From: CAYHCE01 sp964355015
Lineage (GTDB): Bacteria > Cyanobacteriota > Cyanobacteriia > PCC-6307 > Cyanobiaceae
DNA length: 64,000 nucleotides
Assembly (NCBI GenBank): GCA_964355015.1
Contig: CAYHCE010000016.1
Span: 1 to 64,000 of the forward strand
Direction of reading: 5' to 3'
Shown: one piece after another, positions 53,919 through 61,257 of the stretch
Position numbering within the stretch: position 1 is the stretch's first letter
Layout: each line of letters begins with the position of its first letter
Translations under genes and position numbers: made by a program
Notes under the pieces: model-generated
The model's database searches: none
What the model was told of the DNA's origin: nothing
The model's input: only the letters and a program-made list of their open reading frames with translations

Positions 53919-54484
53919 GCAGCACAGCGGCCTACCTGCTCGACAGCCATGCGCTGCTGTGGTGGTGGTTTGATCCCGAGCGGCTTTCGGGCGCCGTGCA
54001 GGCATTGCTGACGGATCCCACCAGCCAGATCCTGGTGAGCGCCGCCACGGTGTGGGAGCTGAGCCTCAGGCACCACCGCGGCAAGCTGCCCGAGCTGGCC
54101 AGCGCCATCGGCGATCTACCAGGCCTGCTCAAGGCCGATGGCTTCCAGGGCCTGCCGATCACAGCGGCCCATGGGCTCCGGGCTGGTGCCTATCCCCAGG
54201 CCCACCGCGATCCCTTTGATCGGGTGCTGGCCGCCCAGGCGGAGCTCGATCGCCTGGTGCTGCTCAGCGCCGATCCCCAGCTCTCCACCTTTCCCTGCCA
54301 GGTCCCTGGTGAGATCGCATGGCTTCTGAGCCCACCCCCCTCGATCAGAAGATCCTTGAGCACTTCCCCGGCCTGGTGGTCCGCAAGGACCTCACCACCG
54401 AGCTCAAGCAGAACGCGGTGGTGCCCACCTACGTGCTCGAGTACCTGCTCGGCCAGCACTGCGCCACCGACGACCCCAGCCTGA
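53915..54484 (+). CDS. PIN-domain toxin (VapC-like), C-terminally extended
   Basis: A PIN-domain RNase toxin. The acidic residues are in YLLDSHALLWWWF, VSAATVWELSLRHHRGK, YPQAHRDPFDRVLAAQA and VLLSADPQLSTFP, matching the VapC group paired with Phd/YefM-type antitoxins. The domain is complete by residue 135, but the frame stays open to residue 189, running 166 bases into brxL out of frame. The extension (about 50 residues, Ser/Thr/Pro-rich) has no domain character and suggests loss of the original stop. The toxin core itself looks intact. Confidence 0.88.
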   Translation: MSSTAAYLLDSHALLWWWFDPERLSGAVQALLTDPTSQILVSAATVWELSLRHHRGKLPELASAIGDLPGLLKADGFQGLPITAAHGLRAGAYPQAHRDPFDRVLAAQAELDRLVLLSADPQLSTFPCQVPGEIAWLLSPPPSIRRSLSTSPAWWSARTSPPSSSRTRWCPPTCSSTCSASTAPPTTPA

Positions 54485-56403
54485 TCGCCGAGGGGCTGGA
54501 ATCGGTGCGGCGCATCCTCGCCAGGCACTACGTGCACCGCAACCAGGCGGAGCTGGTGAAATCCACGATCAAGGAGCGCGGCAGCCACAAGGTGATCGAC
54601 AAGCTCACCGTGGAGCTCAACGACAAGGGCGGCTTCTACGAGGTGGAGTTCACCAACCTCGGCCTCAAGAAGGTCCCCATTGATGTGGACTTCATCAAGC
54701 GCTACCCCAAGCTGCTGGTGGGCGGCATCTGGGCGATCACCGATGTGGAGTACGAACTCCCCACCGACCCCAAGGCCAGCCCCTGGCAGATCGCTTCGGT
54801 GAAACCGATCCAGGTGGCCGGCGTCGACCACGACGAGTTTCTCGCCGCCCGCGCCCGGTTCAGCACCGAGGAGTGGATGGATGTGCTGATGCAGAGCGTG
54901 GGATTCAATCCTGCGTACTTCAGCCGCCGCGCCAAGCTGCTCACCCTGATCCGCCTGATCCCGTTCTGCGAGCGCAACTACAACCTGCTGGAGCTGGGCC
55001 CCAAGGGAACCGGCAAATCGCACGTCTACGCCGAGTTCTCGCCCCACGGGATGCTGATCTCGGGCTCGGAGGTCACCGCCCCGAAGCTGTTCGTCAGCAA
55101 CGCCAGCGGCAAGATCGGCCTGGTGGGCTACTGGGACTGCATCTGCTTCGATGAGTTTGCGGGGAAGGACAAGAAGGTCGACAAGACGCTGGTGGACATC
55201 ATGAAGAACTACATGGCCAACCGCACCTTCTCGCGGGGGATCGAGCAGCTCACCGCAGAAGCCTCGATGGTGTTCATGGGCAACACCCTGAAGTCGGTGG
55301 CTTACATGCTCAAGCACTCCCACTTCTACGAACCCCTGCCTGACAAATACATCGACTCGGCCTTCCTCGATCGCATCCACGCCTTCAACCCCGGCTGGGA
55401 GGTGGCCCCGGTGCGCCACGAACTGTTCTGCACAGGCTACGGCTTCGTGGTGGATTACATCGCCGAAGTGCTCAAACACCTCCGCACCGAGGATTACACC
55501 GGCCTCTACAAGCCTTTCTTCGAGATCAGCTCCGAGGTCTCAACCCGCGACCAGACCGGCTTCGAGAAAACGTTCTCAGGCCTGATGAAGATCCTCCACC
55601 CCGATGGCAAGGCCAGCAAGGAAGAGATCGCCGAGCTGCTGGAGTTCGCGATGGAATGCCGTCGCCGGGTGCGGGAGCAGATTCTCCGGATCGACGACAC
55701 CTTCCGAAGCCACGACTTCGTCTACCGTTCGCTCGATGGCGGCACCACGGTCACGGTGCTGACGCCGGAGGAGAAGCAGTTTCCGGCCTTTGCCGGTCCC
55801 AGGCCAGTGGCGGCAGCGGCAGGGGAGGCCACGGCCTCACCCGCCGCATCCCCCACCGCAGCCCCAGACGCTGCAGAGCCGAAACAGCACCACCTCGTGG
55901 TGCCCGAGAACGCCAAGGGATGGAGTTACCGCCGCCTGTTCGGCGACTACCTGGTGGGAGCGCAGAAGATCGTGATCAAGGACCCCTACATCCGCGCCTT
56001 TCACCAGATCCGCAACCTGGTGGAGTTCCTGCGCATGGTCAACGAGATCACCCCCCTCGGTGACGAGGTGCGCGTCCACCTGATCACCGCCTCCGATTCC
56101 GAAACCCTGGAGAAACAGCACGACAACCTCACCCAGGTGGCGGAGTCGTTCAGCGGCACCGCCACCCCCTTCAGCTGGGAGATCGACGGCAGCCCCAACT
56201 TCCATGCCCGCAGCCTCAGCACCGACACCGGCTGGAAGATCAGCCTTGACCGCGGCCTGGACATCTTCCAGTGGTTCGAGTTCTCGGCCTTCAACGCCGC
56301 TGCCACACTCCAGGAGGCGCGCCTGATGAAGGGCTGTGAGCTGAGCTATTTCCACAGCCCTCCTCGGTTCGACACTGGAGACCCCATGGTCCTTCGCAGC
56401 TGA
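54319..56403 (+). CDS. brxL: BREX Lon-like ATPase/protease BrxL
   Basis: A 694-residue AAA+ protein typical of type 1 BREX. The N-terminal domain starts LDQKILEHFPGLVVRKDLTTELKQ. The Walker A is LELGPKGTGKSHVYAEFSPHG (about 228), with Walker B DCICFDEFAG and an arginine-finger region, and the C-terminal Lon-like part begins near 535 after an Ala/Pro-rich linker (VAAAAGEATASPAASPTAAP). BrxL multimers bind DNA and are required for phage exclusion in known systems. The start matches the family, so the overlap with the PIN gene reflects the latter's extension. Confidence 0.95.
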   Translation: MASEPTPLDQKILEHFPGLVVRKDLTTELKQNAVVPTYVLEYLLGQHCATDDPSLIAEGLESVRRILARHYVHRNQAELVKSTIKERGSHKVIDKLTVELNDKGGFYEVEFTNLGLKKVPIDVDFIKRYPKLLVGGIWAITDVEYELPTDPKASPWQIASVKPIQVAGVDHDEFLAARARFSTEEWMDVLMQSVGFNPAYFSRRAKLLTLIRLIPFCERNYNLLELGPKGTGKSHVYAEFSPHGMLISGSEVTAPKLFVSNASGKIGLVGYWDCICFDEFAGKDKKVDKTLVDIMKNYMANRTFSRGIEQLTAEASMVFMGNTLKSVAYMLKHSHFYEPLPDKYIDSAFLDRIHAFNPGWEVAPVRHELFCTGYGFVVDYIAEVLKHLRTEDYTGLYKPFFEISSEVSTRDQTGFEKTFSGLMKILHPDGKASKEEIAELLEFAMECRRRVREQILRIDDTFRSHDFVYRSLDGGTTVTVLTPEEKQFPAFAGPRPVAAAAGEATASPAASPTAAPDAAEPKQHHLVVPENAKGWSYRRLFGDYLVGAQKIVIKDPYIRAFHQIRNLVEFLRMVNEITPLGDEVRVHLITASDSETLEKQHDNLTQVAESFSGTATPFSWEIDGSPNFHARSLSTDTGWKISLDRGLDIFQWFEFSAFNAAATLQEARLMKGCELSYFHSPPRFDTGDPMVLRS

Positions 56404-56408
56404 GTGAA

Positions 56409-58604
56409 TTGCGCTGCCACCTCCTGATCGGCCCTCCCGCCAGCGGCAAGACCACCCTGGCCCGGGCACTGGCGCCCCTGCTCAGTGGGCCTGGCGAACC
56501 AGCCGCGCTGGTGCTCTCCACCGACGCGATCCGCGCTGAGATCTTCGGCGATGCCGCGGTGCAAGGGCCCTGGAGCACCATTCAGCAGCTCCTGCACAAG
56601 CGCATCCAGGCAGCCGTTGCCGATGGCGTCCCGGTGATCGTCGATGCCACCCATGCCAGGCGGCCCTGGCGCCTGGCCCTCACCCAGGCGCTGCCGTTGC
56701 CGGCGCCGGTGGAGTGGATCGGCTGGTGGTTGTTCACCCCTCTGGCCACCTGCCTGGAGTGGAACCAGCGGCGCCCGCGCCTCGTACCCGAGCCGGTGAT
56801 CAAGGAACTGGCGGCGGCCCTGGCCGATCCGAACTTCGAGCCCAGCCGCGCCGAGGGTTTCGCCGCCGTGGTGGCGCTGGTGCCCAGCCATCACGACGAA
56901 CTGGAGCCTGTTCTGCGCGATGAACTGGCCCGCCTCGACCTCCGCATCCGCTCCGCAAACAACCGGGAGAAGCAGGTCGAGCTGCATGGCTATTCCCGCC
57001 TGCTGGATCTTGAACGCCTGCTCTACCTGCTGCGCCTGCTGAGCGGCTTCCCCGATCTGGCCGCCAACGATGCCGCCACCGCCGCCGATCTGGAGGCGAT
57101 CGTCTCACCACTCCCCGAGGGCGACGTGGCGGAGCGGGCTGCCGCCTTGCTGCAACGGCTGCACGGCACTTGCTATGGCGATGCAGCGGCCCTCCGCGAC
57201 GACCTGGCCTGGCTGGAGCAGCAGGGGTTCACCGCCGCCCACCCAGTTGATGCCCCGATCCAGCTCGCCCCGCTGGCGCCGCTGTCCCCCACCGGAGGGG
57301 TGCATGGCGGCCACCCTCCCCTGGGGGATGCTCAGGTCTTCATCAGGGTCTTCACCCTGCTGCGCCATGTGCTGCAGCACCCGTTCGATCGGGAGCGCGG
57401 CAGCGATCTGCCCGCTCATCTGATCGCAGCAATGGAGGACATCCCCGGCGCCTACCTGCCGGGAGAAGCCGCCACCCTGCGCAAGGACCTGGAAAAGCTG
57501 CTCACGCCCTACGGCTTCCGGGCGCGCAACGACAACGTGCGCCACGGCTATGCCCTGGGCACGGCGCTGCTGTCAGCGCCCCGCCTGCGGGAGATCCATG
57601 GGGTGGTGAGTCTGGCGGCCGCTCGCCTCGGTGATCCATCGGCGCAGGACCTGCTCGCTGAGCTGGAGGAGCGGCTGCGCTGGGGCGGGATCAGCCCCGA
57701 TGCCTCCGCACCGGTGCGCACCTACGCCAACCACTCGGTGGTGGATGCCGCCCTGGTGCGCCAGGATTCGCTGGCCGCCGAGCGCCACTCCTACCGGCAG
57801 GCGGAGGCAATCGAAACGGCGATCCTCGAGCACCGGCGCGTGGTGCTGGAGCGTTTCGCCTCGGTGGCCAGCTTCCCTGACAGTCCTTCGGGTGAACTGC
57901 GGGTCTGGCCGCTGCAGCTGATCTTCCACAACATCGGCTGGTATCTCCTCTACGAAGAGGATGCCGTCGCCAAGCCGCAGGGGTTGATCCGCACCGAACG
58001 GCTGGATCGGCTGGCGCTGCGCCGCAGTGAGAGCCGCAACCGCCGCGGCGATGCCGTTCACCGGCAGGCCGTGGAGCGGGCCGGGCGACTGCTGCACCTC
58101 AGCGGCGGCATCTACTGCGGCGACGACCTCAGCGAGCAACTGGCCCTCACCCGTGCCTCAGCGAAGGCAAGGGCCCAGCAGCTGGTGACCCTGCGCTTCT
58201 GCTGTGAGGGCTGGGCCTTCGCCTTCATCCGCGAGAGCGTGCTGCGCTTCCCGATCGAGCACACCCGCTTCTCCAAGCCCCTGGCCGGCGACAACTGGTG
58301 GCGTCACCCCAAAGCGCCCCATCTGCTGGAGCCCAACCCCGCCGGCGACAGCCACCCCTACCCGGTGGAACTCGACCTGCCACCCTGGACGGTGCGGCGG
58401 GATGTGGACCTGCGCAACTGGCTGCTGGGGTTTGTGGGAGGCATCCGCATCGAGGCGCCGGAGGCCATGCGCGAGGAGCACCAGGCCAAGGCGCGCGCCA
58501 TCCTCGCTGCTTACGGCCCGGCGGAAGAAGCGAGCCAGGGCGGCCCCGAGAAGGAGGCAGAACCGGTGCTGACCTACTTCCCCAACCGCTTCCGACGCGA
58601 TTGA
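56409..58604 (+). CDS. P-loop kinase-WYL domain fusion at the BREX terminus
   Basis: A 731-residue protein with two recognisable ends. Residues 1-165 are a polynucleotide-kinase-like P-loop domain: LLIGPPASGKTTLARAL at the N-terminus, LVLSTDAIRAEIFGD, VIVDATHARRPWRLAL. After a helical middle, residues about 490-700 carry a WYL domain (LRVWPLQLIFHNIGWYLLYEE, IRTERLDRL). A capping segment WLLGFVGGIRIEAPEAMREEH follows. The WYL part resembles the cyanobacterial TIGR03985 group linked to CRISPR loci (from memory). It starts with TTG 5 bases after brxL. A ligand-sensing regulator or effector is inferred. Confidence 0.85.
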   Translation: MRCHLLIGPPASGKTTLARALAPLLSGPGEPAALVLSTDAIRAEIFGDAAVQGPWSTIQQLLHKRIQAAVADGVPVIVDATHARRPWRLALTQALPLPAPVEWIGWWLFTPLATCLEWNQRRPRLVPEPVIKELAAALADPNFEPSRAEGFAAVVALVPSHHDELEPVLRDELARLDLRIRSANNREKQVELHGYSRLLDLERLLYLLRLLSGFPDLAANDAATAADLEAIVSPLPEGDVAERAAALLQRLHGTCYGDAAALRDDLAWLEQQGFTAAHPVDAPIQLAPLAPLSPTGGVHGGHPPLGDAQVFIRVFTLLRHVLQHPFDRERGSDLPAHLIAAMEDIPGAYLPGEAATLRKDLEKLLTPYGFRARNDNVRHGYALGTALLSAPRLREIHGVVSLAAARLGDPSAQDLLAELEERLRWGGISPDASAPVRTYANHSVVDAALVRQDSLAAERHSYRQAEAIETAILEHRRVVLERFASVASFPDSPSGELRVWPLQLIFHNIGWYLLYEEDAVAKPQGLIRTERLDRLALRRSESRNRRGDAVHRQAVERAGRLLHLSGGIYCGDDLSEQLALTRASAKARAQQLVTLRFCCEGWAFAFIRESVLRFPIEHTRFSKPLAGDNWWRHPKAPHLLEPNPAGDSHPYPVELDLPPWTVRRDVDLRNWLLGFVGGIRIEAPEAMREEHQAKARAILAAYGPAEEASQGGPEKEAEPVLTYFPNRFRRD

Positions 58605-58920
58605 TCGGCTGGTTCTTCGCACGGGATCAGAGCTTCTTGCGGGGGCGGTTCTCACCTTCCTGTTCAGCCTGCTGACAGTGGGGGGGGCTGCCTCACCTCT
58701 CACAGTGCCGCGATCACGGCGAGTGGAACGGCATCCCGCTGCTCAGCCCCCTTTGCCAGGGCTGGAACAGCGATTCGCGCCAGGAGCTGAGCCGAGAGGA
58801 GGCCATCAGGATCTGGGCGGACACGCTCCGGCAGGGGCGGCAGGCAGGAAGCGATGAGCGCACGGCCTTGCCACGGAGCTTTACAAGCTGTTACATTTGG
58901 CGAAACAACCCGCAACACCC
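58605..58920. other. Intergenic stretch after the BREX island, with a possible DUF1651-like relic
   Basis: A 316-base gap with no intact gene. A fragment at 58676-58870 (+) reads GIPLLSPLCQGWNSD then RQELSREEAIRIWADTLRQG without a start codon. An upstream frame (58601-58675) reads IGWFFARDQSFLRGRFSPS and stops. Together they resemble the two ends of a cyanobacterial DUF1651-type small protein broken by a stop and frameshift. This is a weak resemblance. The hli promoter occupies the last 50 bases. Confidence 0.3.
58880..58897 (+). promoter_or_regulatory. HLR1-like RpaB-binding site upstream of hli
   Basis: TTTACAAG-CT-GTTACATT: two 8-base direct repeats separated by 2 bases, matching the HLR1 consensus (G/T)TTACA(T/A)(T/A)-NN-(G/T)TTACA(T/A)(T/A) at 15 of 16 positions. 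HLR1 is bound by the response regulator RpaB and controls high-light genes in cyanobacteria. It ends 23 bases before the hli ATG. Confidence 0.8.
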
Positions 58921-59064
58921 ATGGCTGCTTCCTCCACCCGCTTCGGATTCGTCGCCTTTGCCGAAACCTGGAATGGCCGCCTCGCCATGCTCGGCTTCGT
59001 GATCGGTCTTGGCACCGAGCTGCTCACCGGTCAGGGCATCCTTTCCCAGATCGGACTGGGCTGA
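58921..59064 (+). CDS. High-light-inducible protein (Hlip)
   Basis: A 47-residue single-helix protein of the chlorophyll a/b-binding superfamily: FAETWNGRLAMLGFVIGLGTELLTGQGIL contains the ExxNGRxAMxG motif that binds chlorophyll and beta-carotene, followed by the SQIGLG tail. Hlips protect photosystem II assembly and chlorophyll biosynthesis under high light. It is the first gene of a four-gene cluster behind an HLR1-like site. Its length is normal for the short Hlip class. Confidence 0.95.
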   Translation: MAASSTRFGFVAFAETWNGRLAMLGFVIGLGTELLTGQGILSQIGLG

Positions 59065-59069
59065 TCGTC

Positions 59070-59186
59070 ATGAGCACCGACTACACCGCAGCCATCACCG
59101 CCGTCATCGTCCTTGTAGTTGCTCTGACCGGCATGGTCACCTTCATTCTCAGCCGTCCCAGCGACCTGGCCCAGAGGACCCGATGA
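59070..59186 (+). CDS. Single-helix membrane microprotein in the hli cluster
   Basis: A 38-residue protein: MSTDYTAAITAVIVLVVALT, continuing GMVTFILSRPSDLAQRTR. One membrane helix and a short basic tail. It starts 5 bases after the hli stop and overlaps the next microprotein by 4 bases (ATGA). It lacks the Hlip motif and its function is unknown, but position and coupling support expression with hli. Confidence 0.7.
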   Translation: MSTDYTAAITAVIVLVVALTGMVTFILSRPSDLAQRTR

Positions 59187-59260
59187 TCGCCACCATCAGC
59201 ATCGTTCTGTTCGGCGCCTGGGTCACGGGCGCATTGCTCCAGCCAGATCTCTCGGACTGA
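59183..59260 (+). CDS. 25-residue membrane microprotein in the hli cluster
   Basis: A very short ORF, MIATISIVLFGAWVTGALL then QPDLSD, predicted to be one membrane helix. It is coupled to the preceding 38-residue gene through an ATGA overlap. Whether it is translated is unproven, but the coupling and hydrophobic character resemble small thylakoid subunits. Confidence 0.5.
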   Translation: MIATISIVLFGAWVTGALLQPDLSD

Positions 59261-59294
59261 AGCTTCAGCCCTCCTCCATCTCCCCAACAGATCG

Positions 59295-59531
59295 ATGACC
59301 TACACCCCAGCCGACGACAACCGCTACCAGGACCACGACGATCAGCAGATCCTTCTGGATCAGCTCAAGCGCGCTGAACTCTTCAATGGCCGCGCCGCCA
59401 TGGTCGGCATCGTGATCGGCATCCTCACGGAAGCCCTCACCGGATCAGGTATCGCTCACCAGATCGGCCTGGGCGCCCTTGTGGACGGCTACGTCGCCTG
59501 CCGCACCCAGTTCCTGCCATTCTGTTTCTGA
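59295..59531 (+). CDS. High-light-inducible protein, long form
   Basis: A 78-residue Hlip: acidic N-terminus (YTPADDNRYQDHDDQQILLD), then KRAELFNGRAAMVGIVIGILTEALTGSGIAHQIGLG with the ExxNGRxAMxG chlorophyll-binding motif. It is the last gene of the cluster. The C-terminal 15 residues (DGYVACRTQFLPFCF) are atypical and include two Cys. A strong terminator follows. Confidence 0.93.
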   Translation: MTYTPADDNRYQDHDDQQILLDQLKRAELFNGRAAMVGIVIGILTEALTGSGIAHQIGLGALVDGYVACRTQFLPFCF

Positions 59532-59558
59532 GCCTCACGCCAAAGCGCGAATCACTGC

Positions 59559-59588
59559 AAACCCCTGGGCGCTGCCTGGGGGTTTGTT
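59559..59588 (+). terminator. Rho-independent terminator of the hli cluster
   Basis: AAACCCC pairs with GGGGTTT around a GC-rich loop that can form an inner GGC/GCC pair, followed by TTTGTT. It lies 28 bases past the second Hlip stop. Confidence 0.7.
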
Positions 59589-59708
59589 GCAGAGTCGCCC
59601 ATGCCAACAACACCGGGCAAGCCACTGATCTGCGCTCTGCAGGCTGATTCCGGCTTGCTCAGCACCAGCCTCTGGCCATCCCCTTGCCCGCCGGTCCGCC
59701 GAGCCGCC

Positions 59709-60152
59709 ATGAACGCATTCCTCACCCCGCCGCTTAGCGAGGAGAAGCTCAGAGCCTTGTTCACCAAGGCCTATGGCGCGCCGGCGCCCACGGCGGAGCA
59801 GTGGCGGGCCGTCTACGACGATGGGGTCCACTTTCAGGACCCAACCCAGGAGAAGCGCGGCATCAACGCTTACATCGTTGCCCAGGAGGGACTGATGCGC
59901 CGCTGCGATGACATCTTCCTCGAGCCCGGCGCCGTGGCGCTCAGCGGCGATACGGCCTTCGTGGAGTGGACGATGGGCCTGAAGATCAAGGGGATCGAGT
60001 TCATCTATCCCGGCACCACCCGCCTCCGCATCGGTGCCGACGGCAAGATCGTGGAGCATCGTGACTACTTCGATTTTGTCGGCCCCACCTTCGCGCCGGT
60101 GCCGCTGGTGGGTGGCTTCGTGCGTTGGCTCTACCGGCGGTTCGTGTCCTGA
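59709..60152 (+). CDS. SnoaL-like/NTF2-fold protein
   Basis: A 147-residue soluble protein with an NTF2-like fold pattern: LRALFTKAYGAPAPTAEQWRAVYDDGVHFQDPTQEKRGINAYI, VALSGDTAFVEWTMGLKI, GTTRLRIGADGKIVEHRDYFD. Similar small proteins are annotated as nuclear transport factor 2 family or SnoaL-like; the substrate or ligand is unknown. The Met at 59709 is preferred to a 36-residue upstream extension that overlaps the terminator region. Confidence 0.85.
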   Translation: MNAFLTPPLSEEKLRALFTKAYGAPAPTAEQWRAVYDDGVHFQDPTQEKRGINAYIVAQEGLMRRCDDIFLEPGAVALSGDTAFVEWTMGLKIKGIEFIYPGTTRLRIGADGKIVEHRDYFDFVGPTFAPVPLVGGFVRWLYRRFVS

Positions 60153-60259
60153 GGGCAGCAGGGGAGGCGCACCACGCCCTCGGAAACACAACTTCATCTG
60201 CGAGTGTGTCTGTTGTTTTCCGCACCCGGCTTACCATCGGCACGGATGGGGAAGGCAGC

Positions 60260-60376
60260 GTGAGTAGACCGAAGAGCCACGGCGTCTCCATCGTGCTGCA
60301 CACCATCCCGTTGCTGGCCGCCACCTCTCTGGCGGGATTCGCGGTACTGCAACTGCTGTTCAGCACCGGATCGTAG
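60260..60376 (+). CDS. Small single-helix membrane protein
   Basis: A 38-residue ORF starting at GTG: SRPKSHGVSIVLHTIPLLAA then TSLAGFAVLQLLFSTGS. It has a basic N-terminus and one hydrophobic helix. AAGGCAG upstream is a weak ribosome site. It resembles small cyanobacterial membrane proteins in length and layout; the function is unknown. Confidence 0.5.
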   Translation: MSRPKSHGVSIVLHTIPLLAATSLAGFAVLQLLFSTGS

Positions 60377-60840
60377 TGATCGGCAGTTGGCTGGTGCCCG
60401 AAGCGCCTGGCGATCAATGACTTTTATCGGTTCTGGCGCAAGCTGTGGATAGCGCAACGGATCCTGGCGATGCAGAACAGGCAGGGCAGGACATCGGGGC
60501 CGCCGCCATCCTCTGGAGCGGCGGCGGCCCTTCTCCGAGGCCACCACAGTCAGCCACTTACTGCCCCTGTTCACCCTCCAGGAAGGGTCACAGGAGCTCC
60601 GGAGTTACAGCACTCCAAGGGGCGCTACCTGTGGCATGGGCGCAGGACAGGACATCGATACATCCTCCAGCCTGCGCCTGTTCACCGCCCTCTGGGCCGC
60701 TCAGGCGTCCCGCGCTTCGGGTCGCTCCACGTGAACGGCCTCCCATTTCTGGGCTCACTGTCCCGGCAGCAGCTTCGCCTTCACCTGGCATTGACCCGCC
60801 GGCAGGGTGTCAGGCCAGAGCCTGTCGGCGGGCGCAGACC
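60377..60840. other. Intergenic stretch with a strong hairpin
   Basis: A 464-base gap between the 38-residue membrane ORF and a secreted-protein gene. Frames here are not protein-like. The one notable structure is the hairpin at 60497-60530; the remainder shows no recognisable RNA or regulatory site. Confidence 0.45.
60497..60530. terminator. Perfect 11-bp GC-rich hairpin, possible terminator
   Basis: GGGCCGCCGCC (60497-60507) and GGCGGCGGCCC (60520-60530) are perfect reverse complements around a 12-base loop, followed by TTCT. It is 120 bases after the 38-residue membrane ORF. Very stable, but the T-tract is minimal. Confidence 0.5.
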
Positions 60841-61257
60841 ATGGATTACCTGCGGAACCTCGCGTTGATGGTGCGTCTCAGTGCCGTTCCCCTCCTCTTC
60901 GTGGCTGCTCTCGCCGGAGCGTCACCAGCCCCTGGCGCCGAGCGGATCGAGGAGATCCCCGCGGCCTTCCATGGCCTCTGGATGGCGGAGCCGCGGCACT
61001 GCCGGGCCAAGGCCACCGACGAGTCGTGGCTGCGGATCGAGGCCGGCCGGATCAACTTCTACGAGAGCAGCGGGCCGGTGCTCGCCGTGGTGCGACGTGG
61101 CACTGGCGAGATCGGGCTGATCAGCGAACTCTCCGGGGAGGGGAGCACCTGGCTCCACCTGGTGCGCCTGAGGCTGGATGCAGCGGGAAACCGGCTGGCC
61201 CTCGAGACGCTGGGAGTGGCGGGGGAAACCACCCGGGTGCGCTGCCCCGAGCCCTGA
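60841..61257 (+). CDS. Exported protein of unknown function
   Basis: A 138-residue protein with a signal peptide (LALMVRLSAVPLLFVAALAGASPAPGA). The mature part (AAFHGLWMAEPRHCRAKATDESWLRIEAGRINFYESSG...) has two Cys and a lipocalin-like strand pattern: FHGLWM, LRIEAGRINFYES, ISELSGEGSTW. It resembles small bacterial proteins of this type, none with a known function to me. Its last 199 bases are covered by the end of the convergent ORF on the other strand. Confidence 0.72.
   Translation: MDYLRNLALMVRLSAVPLLFVAALAGASPAPGAERIEEIPAAFHGLWMAEPRHCRAKATDESWLRIEAGRINFYESSGPVLAVVRRGTGEIGLISELSGEGSTWLHLVRLRLDAAGNRLALETLGVAGETTRVRCPEP

Noticed and set aside
51015..54005. A 996-codon minus-strand frame across pglZ.
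   Set aside because: It is antisense to pglZ and the antitoxin gene; the composition is that of a GC-rich shadow.
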